This document shows positions 25,758 to 34,749 of a stretch of DNA of 64,000 nucleotides, in pieces; within the stretch, counting starts at the first letter, position 1; every line of letters begins with the position of its first letter. The notes beneath the pieces were generated by a model. It was not told the origin of the DNA and did no database searches. It saw nothing but the letters and a program-made list of their open reading frames with translations. Source of the stretch: Microbacterium candidum (GTDB taxonomy: Bacteria; Actinomycetota; Actinomycetes; Actinomycetales; Microbacteriaceae); the NCBI RefSeq assembly GCF_030315975.1, contig NZ_JASXSZ010000006.1:306911-370910 (forward strand), read 5' to 3'. The position numbers and the translations under genes were made by a program.

Positions 25758-26396
25758 ATGACGGTGAAATCCGTGGTCCCGACCTACACCGCCGCGCAGG
25801 TGCGGGCGGCCGAGGCGCCGCTGCTCGCGGCCGGCGTCCCGCTCATGAAACGTGCCGCGGCCGCCCTGGCCGCGGTCGTCGCCGAGCACGGGCCGCAGAC
25901 GATCCTCGTCCTCGCCGGCGCAGGAGACAACGGCGGCGATGCACTGTTCGCAGCGGCCGCCCTCGCCACGCAAGGCATCCGCGTCGATCTGCTGCGGACG
26001 GCGGATCGTGTCCACGACGAGGCGTGGACGGCAGCGCTCGCCGCCGGAGCGCACGAGATCGTCGAGCCGGCATCCTCGTACGGCCTCGTCGTCGACGGCA
26101 TCCTCGGGATCGGCGCGCGTGGCGCACTCCGCGGGCGGGCCAGGGAGATCGTGACTCTCCTGCTCCCGCTGCATCCCCGCGTCGTCGCCGTCGATCTCCC
26201 CAGCGGCCTGGATGCGGATGACGGCGCCTCTGACGGGGTGGTCCTCCCGGCGGAGACGACCGTCACTTTCGGCGCGATGAAGAGGGGGCTCGCGGCACGC
26301 GTGGACCTCGCCGGCCGTGTCATCCTCGTCGATCTCGGCCTCGAGCTCACGGACCCCGTCGGGTCCGCGGCCGTCGCCGAGGTCAGGGTCGGCTGA
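25758..26396 (+). CDS. nnrE: NAD(P)H-hydrate epimerase (YjeF N-terminal domain only)
   Basis: A 212-residue YjeF_N-type protein that would interconvert R and S forms of hydrated NAD(P)H. It has LVLAGAGDNGGDAL (the family's nucleotide loop), VDGILGIGARGAL and VAVDLPSGLDADDG. Most bacterial homologues are fused to the ADP/ATP-dependent dehydratase; that domain is absent here and must be encoded elsewhere. The ATG at 25758 is preferred (AGGTG 6 nt upstream) over a GTG at 25749. Confidence 0.87.
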   Translation: MTVKSVVPTYTAAQVRAAEAPLLAAGVPLMKRAAAALAAVVAEHGPQTILVLAGAGDNGGDALFAAAALATQGIRVDLLRTADRVHDEAWTAALAAGAHEIVEPASSYGLVVDGILGIGARGALRGRAREIVTLLLPLHPRVVAVDLPSGLDADDGASDGVVLPAETTVTFGAMKRGLAARVDLAGRVILVDLGLELTDPVGSAAVAEVRVG

Positions 26397-26436
26397 ATCG
26401 AGCCGACGCTCCCTGCATCCGCCCTAGCCTGAAGTG

Positions 26437-26871
26437 ATGAGCGACTACGAAGTGCTGGACATGGGCGGACTCGACACGTGGCGCGGGCACTATGGCGGGC
26501 TGCGTCCGTCGAGTTCCCGTGACGGCCGCAGGGCCGTCGACCACGACATCGCGATGCAGTACATCGGGATGACGGCGAACGCCTTCGTTCCCGGCGAGGA
26601 GGCCGGGTACTGGCACACCCACGACCAGATCGAGGAGCTGTACGTGTTCCTCGAGGGCCGCGGTCAGATGGGGCTCGACGAGGACGTGGTGGATGTGGGT
26701 CCCGGCACCGCCGTGCGGGTGGGACAGGGCGTGTGGCGGACGTGGCGCGCGATGCCCGACTCTCCGGGCGAGCTCCGCTGGCTGTGCATCCGCGCCGGTG
26801 GGAGCGCGCTTCCGCACGTGCCCGACGACGCGACCCGTGACGAGGAGCGGCCCTCGCCCTGGACCGACTGA
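26437..26871 (+). CDS. Cupin-domain protein
   Basis: A 144-residue single-domain cupin. The metal motif reads GYWHTHDQIEELYVFLEG (His-x-His then Glu), and the second motif lies around GPGTAVRVGQGVWRTWRA. Function cannot be inferred beyond metal binding. TAGCCT ends 6 nt before the ATG at 26437, consistent with leaderless transcription; an in-frame GTG three bases earlier is less likely. Confidence 0.85.
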   Translation: MSDYEVLDMGGLDTWRGHYGGLRPSSSRDGRRAVDHDIAMQYIGMTANAFVPGEEAGYWHTHDQIEELYVFLEGRGQMGLDEDVVDVGPGTAVRVGQGVWRTWRAMPDSPGELRWLCIRAGGSALPHVPDDATRDEERPSPWTD

Positions 26872-26911
26872 GCGATCCAGAGCGAGGGCCTCGCGCCTGC
26901 CGGGCCGGCGC

Positions 26912-28339
26912 CTACTTCCCGAGCGTCACCGACACCGCCGTGCCCGGCTTCGCCGTGATCCGCAGCAGCTGCTTCGTGGCGTCGTAGTGCGGCTGCCCGC
27001 CCGTCACGGCGATGACGGGCTTCGACCCGTACACCGACGTGGGCACGAAGATCTCGGTCGAGCCCGCGCCCGCCGTGTACGTCAGGGCGTACGCTCCGGT
27101 GGTCGCGTCGTAGTGCTCCGAACCGGGGATGCCGGCCGTCGCGGCGGCATACGGGCCGAAGGCGGGCTCGTCGCCGGGGGCGGGGTTGCCTGCGGCATCC
27201 ATCGCGCAGTATCCGCCGTGGTCACTCTTGCACCAGTACCACATCGACCATCCGGTGGCGAAGCGCTCCATCGACGCGACCTGGGCGGCCACCAGCGCCG
27301 AGTTGCCCGGGGTGCGTGAGTTGGGCGGACCCCACTCGCCGACGATGAGCGGCATCTTGTTCTCCGTGGCGTACAGCGAGATGGCCGCCTCGTAGTTCTC
27401 GACGAAACCGTTCGACGGGTCCCAATCAGCCCCGTCCTCGACGGACGTGTCGTAGAAGTGCGGCGCGTAGCCGACGCGGGAGTCGTCGATCTTGCCGAGC
27501 TGCGTGGGCACGCCGTACCCGACGAGGACCGTCGGCTCGACGAACATCCACGAGGTGCGGTCGACGGTGCGGATCGCCTTGATGACCCGGTTGTACATCG
27601 GCGTGAGATCGGTCTGCTCGATGCGAGCGGACGCGGTCGGGTAGTCCTCGCCGTCCTGGAACTCGCCGAACGGCTCGTTGAACAGGTCGTACCCGAGAAG
27701 GCTCTGGTGGTTCTGGACGCTCTTCGCGACCGTGACCCAGAGGTCCTCCTGCGCCTTCTGCAGGTCGGCGTCGTTGTAGAGGTGTGTGAATGCGCGCATG
27801 ACCGCCGGCTGGAAGTAGCCGTTGAACCAGTTGTCCGGGTCGGCCTGGAACGGCAGGCCGTCGGTGCGGGTCGCCCAGGCGGGGATCCCGTTGGATCCGA
27901 ACGCGGGCCCGTAGACGTCCTGGTGCATGTCGATCATGACGTGCACGCCCGCCTTGTCGGCCGCGGTCAGCACCGAGTTGATGTACGCGAGGTACGCCTG
28001 GTCGTACTGCCCCTGCTTCGGCTCGATGTACTGCCACATCACGACGAGCCGGAGGAAGTTCTGGCCCTTGGCCGCCATCTCCTGCACGTCGGCGGCGCTC
28101 ACACGCCCGTTCTTTCCGGCGTTGAAGCCGTGCAGCTCGAGGGCGCGACCCGACTGGTCGGCGATGAAGGTGCGGCCGTCGGGGGTCGTGATCCCCGCGG
28201 TGCGCCCTGCGGCCACGGGGGTCGTGGATGCGGGAGGCGCAGCGTGCGCGGCGGTCGGGATCGCCAGCGCGGCGGCGAGGGCCAAGGCAAGGGTGGATGC
28301 GGTGCGGGCCAGGCGGCCCCGGGTCCGTGACACAGTCAT
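26912..28339 (-). CDS. Secreted GH5 glycosidase, endoglycoceramidase-like
   Basis: A 475-residue exported glycoside hydrolase. The Ala-rich signal peptide ends near AHAA. The catalytic domain has DMHQDVYGPAFGSNGIPAWA, the acid/base LFNEP (Glu222) and the nucleophile VGEWGPP (Glu335). The DMHQDVYG-type motif and the C-terminal Ig-like domain (FVPTSVYGSKPVIAVTGG) point to the endoglycoceramidase branch, which cuts oligosaccharide from sphingolipid or steryl glucosides. GGAGAA upstream supports the ATG at 28339. A palindromic operator lies between the probable -35 and -10. Confidence 0.85.
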   Translation of the reverse strand: MTVSRTRGRLARTASTLALALAAALAIPTAAHAAPPASTTPVAAGRTAGITTPDGRTFIADQSGRALELHGFNAGKNGRVSAADVQEMAAKGQNFLRLVVMWQYIEPKQGQYDQAYLAYINSVLTAADKAGVHVMIDMHQDVYGPAFGSNGIPAWATRTDGLPFQADPDNWFNGYFQPAVMRAFTHLYNDADLQKAQEDLWVTVAKSVQNHQSLLGYDLFNEPFGEFQDGEDYPTASARIEQTDLTPMYNRVIKAIRTVDRTSWMFVEPTVLVGYGVPTQLGKIDDSRVGYAPHFYDTSVEDGADWDPSNGFVENYEAAISLYATENKMPLIVGEWGPPNSRTPGNSALVAAQVASMERFATGWSMWYWCKSDHGGYCAMDAAGNPAPGDEPAFGPYAAATAGIPGSEHYDATTGAYALTYTAGAGSTEIFVPTSVYGSKPVIAVTGGQPHYDATKQLLRITAKPGTAVSVTLGK

Positions 28340-28397
28340 GAGTTCTCCGTGAGCGTCATTGCGGGGAGGGACAAGGTGCAAGCGAGCATACTCGAAG

Positions 28398-28413
28398 TGG
28401 GACACTCGTCCCA
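28398..28413. promoter_or_regulatory. TGGGAC-N4-GTCCCA operator of the GH5 gene
   Basis: The 16-bp palindrome lies in the minus-strand promoter of the glycosidase gene, between a TTGGGA -35-like and a TATGCT -10-like sequence spaced 18 nt apart. Outer GAGCAT and ATGCTC sequences flank it. A repressor bound here would block polymerase. No adjacent regulator gene is an obvious candidate. Confidence 0.55.
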
Positions 28414-28543
28414 AATGCTCCGGTGAGACTCCCAGCCCGCGTTCTTCCGTTTTGAAGACAAAGCAACTAGTTTGATATCCAACTATTGCGATCCACCAGA
28501 TCGCAGGACGATCACCGGCGCACAACGCGAAGAGGCGGAGCAC

Positions 28544-30040
<1,497 letters not shown>

Positions 30041-30042
30041 CC

Positions 30043-31197
30043 ATGTACGCAGAAATGACAGAGGAGCGCACGGCGCTCATCGACGTGGTCCGCGACTTCT
30101 CCGAAGCCCACCTCGCTCCGTTCGCGAACGAACGCGACGCGGGCGGCATCTTCCCCCTCGACGCGCTGCGGGCCGCAGGCGAGCTCGGACTCGGCGGCAT
30201 CGTCGTGCGCGAGCAGTTCGGCGGATCCGCCCTCACCCGCAGCGACGCCGTCGCGATCTTCGAGGAGCTCGCGAAGGGCGACCCGACGCTCGCCGCCTAC
30301 ATCTCCATCCACAACATGGTCGCGTGGATGATCGACGCCAACGGCACCGACGAGCAGCGCGCGAGCTGGATGCCGCGGCTGTGCACCATGGAGGATCTCG
30401 GCAGCTACTGCCTGACGGAGCCGGGCGTCGGGTCCGATGCGGCGGCGCTCGTGACGAGCGCTGTGCGCGAGGGCGACGAATACGTCATCAACGGGGTCAA
30501 GCAGTTCATCTCCGGCGCCGGCACCTCCGCGGTGTACGTCGTGATGGCGCGCACCGGCGGCCCGGGCGCTCGAGGCGTGAGTGCGATCGTCGTGCCGGGC
30601 GACGCCCCCGGCCTGTCCTTCGGCCCGCACGAGAAGAAGATGGGCTGGAACGCGCAGCCCACCCGTCAGGTCATCTTCGACGGCGTCCGCGTCCCTGTCG
30701 GCAACCGCCTCGCGGCGGAGGGCGACGGATTCCGCATCGCCATGAAGGGCCTCGACGGCGGCCGACTCAACATCGCGGCGTGCTCGCTCGGCGGCGCCCA
30801 GTGGGCGCTGGAGCGCACGCTGCGGTACGTGCGCGAGCGTGAGACGTTCGGGGCACCGCTCGCGACCCGCCAGAGCGTCGAGTTCGCGCTCGCGGAGATG
30901 GAGATCGACCTCCAGGCGGGCCGCGCCCTCGTGCAGCGGGCGGCGGAGAAGCTGGATGCGGGCGCACCCGATGCCACCGTAGCGTGCGCTGCGGCGAAGC
31001 GGTTCGCGACGGATGCAGGGTTCCGCGTCGCGAACGAGGCCCTCCAGCTGCACGGCGGCTACGGGTACTTGCACGAGTACGGCATCGAACGCGTCGTGCG
31101 CGACCTGCGGGTGCACCAGATCCTCGAGGGGACGAACGAGATCATGCTCCGGATCGTCGCCCGCGACCTCTTCAGCGCAGTAAGGAGCGCATCATGA
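30043..31197 (+). CDS. Acyl-CoA dehydrogenase, probably isobutyryl-CoA dehydrogenase
   Basis: A 384-residue FAD-dependent acyl-CoA dehydrogenase. It contains CLTEPGVGSDAAAL and ISGAGTSAVYVVMART in the substrate/FAD domain, and QLHGGYGYLHEYGIER and LEGTNEIMLRIVARDL at the C-terminus. The gene begins 3 bp after mmsA stops and overlaps mmsB by 4 nt. This context points to isobutyryl-CoA as substrate in valine degradation, although 2-methylbutyryl-CoA use cannot be excluded. Confidence 0.9.
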   Translation: MYAEMTEERTALIDVVRDFSEAHLAPFANERDAGGIFPLDALRAAGELGLGGIVVREQFGGSALTRSDAVAIFEELAKGDPTLAAYISIHNMVAWMIDANGTDEQRASWMPRLCTMEDLGSYCLTEPGVGSDAAALVTSAVREGDEYVINGVKQFISGAGTSAVYVVMARTGGPGARGVSAIVVPGDAPGLSFGPHEKKMGWNAQPTRQVIFDGVRVPVGNRLAAEGDGFRIAMKGLDGGRLNIAACSLGGAQWALERTLRYVRERETFGAPLATRQSVEFALAEMEIDLQAGRALVQRAAEKLDAGAPDATVACAAAKRFATDAGFRVANEALQLHGGYGYLHEYGIERVVRDLRVHQILEGTNEIMLRIVARDLFSAVRSAS

Positions 31198-32093
31198 CCG
31201 CTGTCGCCTTCCTCGGCGTGGGACACATGGGCCTGCCGATGGCGCGCAACCTGCGGGCCGCAGGGCACGACGTGACCGTGTTCGACGTCGTCCCGGCGGC
31301 GGTGGACGCGGCGCGCGACGCCGGGCTGCCGATCGCGGAGTCCGGGGCGGATGCCGCGGCCTCCGCCGACGTCGTCATCACGATGTTCCCGGCGGGCCGG
31401 CACGTCCTCGAGGCGTACCGGGGCACCGACACGCAGCGAAGCCTGCTGGAGGCGGCGCGGCCCGGAACCCTCTTCATCGACTCATCGACGATCGCCGTCG
31501 ACGAGGCGCGCGATGCGCACGCGCTCGCCGAGGCGGCCGGCCACCGCAGTCTCGACGCTCCCGTCTCGGGCGGGGTCGTCGGTGCCGAGAAGGCCACGCT
31601 CGCGTTCATGGTCGGCGGCTCCGACGAGGACTTCGCCGCAGCCCTTCCGCTCCTCGAGACGATGGGCGGCCGGATCGTGCACTGCGGCGGCGCAGGCCTC
31701 GGCCAGGCCGCGAAGGTCTGCAACAACATGATCCTCGGTGTCTCGCAGATCGTCGTGGCGGAGGCGTTCGTGCTGGGGGAGCGGCTCGGGCTCTCGCACG
31801 AGGCGCTCTTCGACGTGGCGTCGCACGCGTCGGGCCAGTGCTGGGCGCTGACGACCAACTGCCCGGTGCCGGGGCCCGTGCCGACGAGCCCGGCGAACAA
31901 CGACTACCGGCCCGGTTTCGCGGGCGCCCTCATGGCGAAGGATCTGGGACTGGCCGCCCAGGCCATCGCCCTGACCGGAGCAGACGCGCAGCTGGGCCTG
32001 CACGCCCGGGAGATCTACCGGGCGTTCGCCGAGGGCGACGGCGCGAACCAGGACTTCTCCGGCATCATCAACGCGATCCGCGCCGCCGGCTGA
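31194..32093 (+). CDS. mmsB: 3-hydroxyisobutyrate dehydrogenase
   Basis: A 299-residue NAD-dependent beta-hydroxyacid dehydrogenase. The Rossmann start is FLGVGHMGLPMARNL, the substrate motif is LDAPVSGGVVGAEKATL and the catalytic Lys is in GLGQAAKVCNNMILG. It oxidises 3-hydroxyisobutyrate to methylmalonate semialdehyde, the substrate of MmsA two genes upstream. AAGGAG lies 7 nt before the ATG, which overlaps the previous stop. Confidence 0.93.
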   Translation: MTAVAFLGVGHMGLPMARNLRAAGHDVTVFDVVPAAVDAARDAGLPIAESGADAAASADVVITMFPAGRHVLEAYRGTDTQRSLLEAARPGTLFIDSSTIAVDEARDAHALAEAAGHRSLDAPVSGGVVGAEKATLAFMVGGSDEDFAAALPLLETMGGRIVHCGGAGLGQAAKVCNNMILGVSQIVVAEAFVLGERLGLSHEALFDVASHASGQCWALTTNCPVPGPVPTSPANNDYRPGFAGALMAKDLGLAAQAIALTGADAQLGLHAREIYRAFAEGDGANQDFSGIINAIRAAG

Positions 32094-32105
32094 GCGGCGT
32101 CCCGC

Positions 32106-32636
32106 TCACAGCGGGTCGGGCGTCGGGCGGATGACGAAGTCCGCCTGACGCTCGCGGAAGCGTGCGATGATCCGCACGAGGTCCACGGCGTCCTCCTGCG
32201 GGATCCCGATGTCGGTGAAGACGGTGTTGAGGGCGTCCGTCGCCTGATCGACGAGGTCACGGCCGGCCTCCGTGATGGCGAGCACCGCTGCGCGCCCGTC
32301 ATCGGGATGCCGCTCGCGCGAGGCCAGTCCGTCCTTGACGAGACGGTCGACGGCGCTCGTGACGGTCGCGGGGTGCACCTGGAGCCGCCTGACCGCTCGC
32401 GTGAGCGGCACGCGGCCTTCGTGGGTGAATGCGATGAGCCGCAGCAGCTCGAACCGGGCGAAGGTGAGCCCGAACGGCTTCAGAACGGCGTCGATGCGCG
32501 CGAGCATGAGCTGTTGCGCGCGCATGATCGAGGTGACGACGGTCATGCCTTCGGCGGCATCGTCCCATCCGTGCGCGACCCATTGTCTTTTCGCCTCGGC
32601 GATGGGATCGATGGGAAGAGGCTCATGACGCGGCAT
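32106..32636 (-). CDS. MarR-family regulator
   Basis: A 176-residue winged-helix regulator. LTRAVRRLQVHPATVTSAV is the recognition region and DRLVKDGLASRERHPDDGRA the wing. It converges on mmsB, 12 bp away. MarR proteins often control catabolic operons and this one could regulate valine degradation, but no binding site was identified, so that is only a neighbourhood inference. Confidence 0.9.
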   Translation of the reverse strand: MPRHEPLPIDPIAEAKRQWVAHGWDDAAEGMTVVTSIMRAQQLMLARIDAVLKPFGLTFARFELLRLIAFTHEGRVPLTRAVRRLQVHPATVTSAVDRLVKDGLASRERHPDDGRAAVLAITEAGRDLVDQATDALNTVFTDIGIPQEDAVDLVRIIARFRERQADFVIRPTPDPL

Positions 32637-32723
32637 CGGAATCTCGAATCGGCTCAGACGGACAATGCGCGCGACCGGCGGCGGGCGCCGCGGCGGTCGC
32701 GCGCATTGTGCGCGGAATTGCGA

Positions 32724-33074
32724 TCAGTGGGCGGCGTGATAAGCCTCGACGACATTCTCCGGGATGCGTCCGCGGGTCGCGACGGAGAATCCGTTCGCAT
32801 CGGCCCATTCGCGGATCGCCTGGTTCTCGTTCCCCGCCGCGCGACGCGAGCGCGGGCGGCGAGCCGAGGATGCGGGCGCTGCGCGCCCGGAGATGCGTCG
32901 ACCGGCTGCGACATAAGCGGAGAATGCGTCGCGCAGGGCTGCGGCATTCGCGCTCGACAGGTCGATTTCATAGGCGATTCCGTCGAGAGAGAAGAGGACG
33001 GTTTCGCCCTGTCCGATCTCGAGAAGCGAACCGTCGATGTCATCGACGAGCTGGTGGATGATCTTTTTGGCCAT
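32724..33074 (-). CDS. lsr2: Lsr2-type nucleoid-associated protein
   Basis: A 116-residue Lsr2 homologue. The N-terminal dimerisation domain starts MAKKIIHQLVDDIDGS, a basic Arg/Ala/Ser linker follows, and the C-terminal AT-hook-like DNA-binding domain contains TRGRIPENVVEAYHAAH. Lsr2 is the actinobacterial counterpart of H-NS and silences AT-rich, often acquired DNA. The lower-GC island at the left of this window is the sort of target it binds. TAGGTT sits 6 nt before the ATG, so the transcript appears leaderless. Confidence 0.95.
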   Translation of the reverse strand: MAKKIIHQLVDDIDGSLLEIGQGETVLFSLDGIAYEIDLSSANAAALRDAFSAYVAAGRRISGRAAPASSARRPRSRRAAGNENQAIREWADANGFSVATRGRIPENVVEAYHAAH

Positions 33075-33149
33075 GCGGCCAACCTATCGGGTCATTCGAG
33101 CCGATGTCACGCCGGAATTGCGCGTGTCGTTTATGTCCACTGAATGGAT

Positions 33150-34001
33150 TCAGGGCAGAATTCCCGCACGCCGCGCTTTCGCCACCGCGGCATGACGAGT
33201 CGTGACATCCAGTTTCGCCATCGCGGAGGCGAGATAGGACTTGATGGTCACTTCCTTGAGCCCGAGGGTCTCGGCGACTCCCGCATTCGTCGCGCCGAGT
33301 GCGACACACGCGAGCACGTCGACTTCGCGCGGAGACAGCCGCACGTCGACGTCGAGGTCGGCCTGTTCGCTGGAGAGGGCGGCGAGGCGCCGCTCGAGGT
33401 GCTGCAGCCGTTCGCGCAGGGCTGCATCCCCGACCTCCGCGGAGATCGCCCGCAGCTCCGCGTAGCTCTCGCGCAGCTCCTCTCGGGCAGCGGGTGCGAG
33501 CCCGGCCGCCTCGACCGGCTGCGGGATCTGGGCGAGGCGTCGCTGCACCTCGTCGCGGATCCTCAGCTCCGCGGCGACTTCGTCCGCGATGCCGAAGGCG
33601 GGCCGGGCGAGCGTCTCGCCGACCGGGGCCTGGGCCCACGAGCCGCAGTACAGCACGCCGCGCGTGCGCCCCGAGACGAGGATCGGCACCGCGAACAGGG
33701 TCGCGATGCCCTCGCCGAGGATGGCGCGGTCGTAATCGTGGGTGATCGTCTTGGCGGTGCGGTAGTCGAGGGCGAGGCGCGGGCGGCGCTCGACGAACGC
33801 GCGGCCGCCGAGTCCGCGCTCGGCCTGGACGACGAGCCCCTCGAGGTGGTGGGTGCGGGCGCCGGAGATCGCGCTGACGTGGACGGCCCCGTCGCGCTCG
33901 AGCCCGCCGAAGGCGACCGGGAAGGAGGTGCGCGCCGTCAGTGCGTCGACGGCGCGGGCGAGGAGCGCTTGTTCCGGTGCATCCGGGGGCGCTGCACGCA
34001 T
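33150..34001 (-). CDS. GAF-LuxR-type transcriptional regulator
   Basis: A 283-residue regulator with an N-terminal GAF sensor (about residues 10-150, including ATLFAVPILVSGRTRGVLY), a coiled linker (QRRLAQIPQP to LEHLERRLAALSSEQA) and a C-terminal LuxR-type helix-turn-helix (LSPREVDVLACVALGATNAG, then KEVTIKSYLASAMAKL). The ATG at 34001 has AAGGAA 7 nt upstream. Relatives control aromatic or stress-linked genes. No phosphoacceptor domain is present. Confidence 0.87.
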   Translation of the reverse strand: MRAAPPDAPEQALLARAVDALTARTSFPVAFGGLERDGAVHVSAISGARTHHLEGLVVQAERGLGGRAFVERRPRLALDYRTAKTITHDYDRAILGEGIATLFAVPILVSGRTRGVLYCGSWAQAPVGETLARPAFGIADEVAAELRIRDEVQRRLAQIPQPVEAAGLAPAAREELRESYAELRAISAEVGDAALRERLQHLERRLAALSSEQADLDVDVRLSPREVDVLACVALGATNAGVAETLGLKEVTIKSYLASAMAKLDVTTRHAAVAKARRAGILP

Positions 34002-34081
34002 GCCCGTTCCTTGCTCTCTGGGGGACGGCTCCGGGGCCGTGGATCGAAGATACCACCGGTGCCGGAGCGCGCCGCGGCGGC

Positions 34082-34591
34082 CTACTCGCTCGCGGCGCGC
34101 TCCAGATCGAGGAGCGCCCGCTTCACCTCCGGATGCCCGCCGTACTCGCCGATCGAGCCGTCGGCGCGGACGACGCGATGGGCGGGGACGATGAGGGAGA
34201 ACGGCGTGCGCGCACACGCGGTGCCGACGGCGCGATGCGCGCGGGGTCTTCCGGCGAGCACGGCGACCTCGCCATAGCTGGCGGTCTCTCCGTAGGGGAT
34301 GGTGCGCACGGCCTCCAGCGCCTCGCGCGTGAAGCCGGCGACATCGCCCCAGTCCAGTTCGACCTCGAACTCGCGGCGGCTGCCGTCGAAGTACTCGTCG
34401 AGCTGGGTGATGAGGTCCGCGCCCACGGCATCGTCGTGGAGGGGAGCAACGCGAAGACCCAGGGCGATGCGCTCGAGCGCCGCTTCGGCCGGGCCGTCGA
34501 GGATCTCGAGGGCGGCGAGCCGGTCGGCGACGAAGACGAGGAGGGCGTCGCCGACGGGCGTGGGGTGGATCGTGAAGGCGACGTCGGTCAT
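34082..34591 (-). CDS. Methylguanine-DNA methyltransferase homologue lacking the active-site Cys
   Basis: A 169-residue protein with both the N-terminal RNase H-like and the C-terminal DNA-binding domain of Ogt/MGMT repair proteins. The C-terminal SYGEVAVLAG and HRAVGTACARTP are normal and keep the helix-turn-helix and Arg finger. The reaction centre, normally PCHRV, reads PAHRV (Ala137); the codon is GCC on the minus strand. A protein without this Cys cannot accept an alkyl group. Alkyltransferase-like proteins have Trp or Ala here and hand O6-alkylguanine to nucleotide excision repair, but they usually lack the N-terminal domain. A sequencing error would need two base changes. Confidence 0.87.
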   Translation of the reverse strand: MTDVAFTIHPTPVGDALLVFVADRLAALEILDGPAEAALERIALGLRVAPLHDDAVGADLITQLDEYFDGSRREFEVELDWGDVAGFTREALEAVRTIPYGETASYGEVAVLAGRPRAHRAVGTACARTPFSLIVPAHRVVRADGSIGEYGGHPEVKRALLDLERAASE

Positions 34592-34749
34592 GGCACCATC
34601 CTGAACCGGCATCCCGTCGTCAGCGCTCACCGAATGCCTTCTGTGAGTGGATGCGGTCCGGCGGGCCGAGCCTGCGGGTTGGGGAGGAATCCCGCGAAAG
34701 CCGTCCGAAATGACCGGGAACCCTCGCGAGCCCGCATACGCTGGCACGT

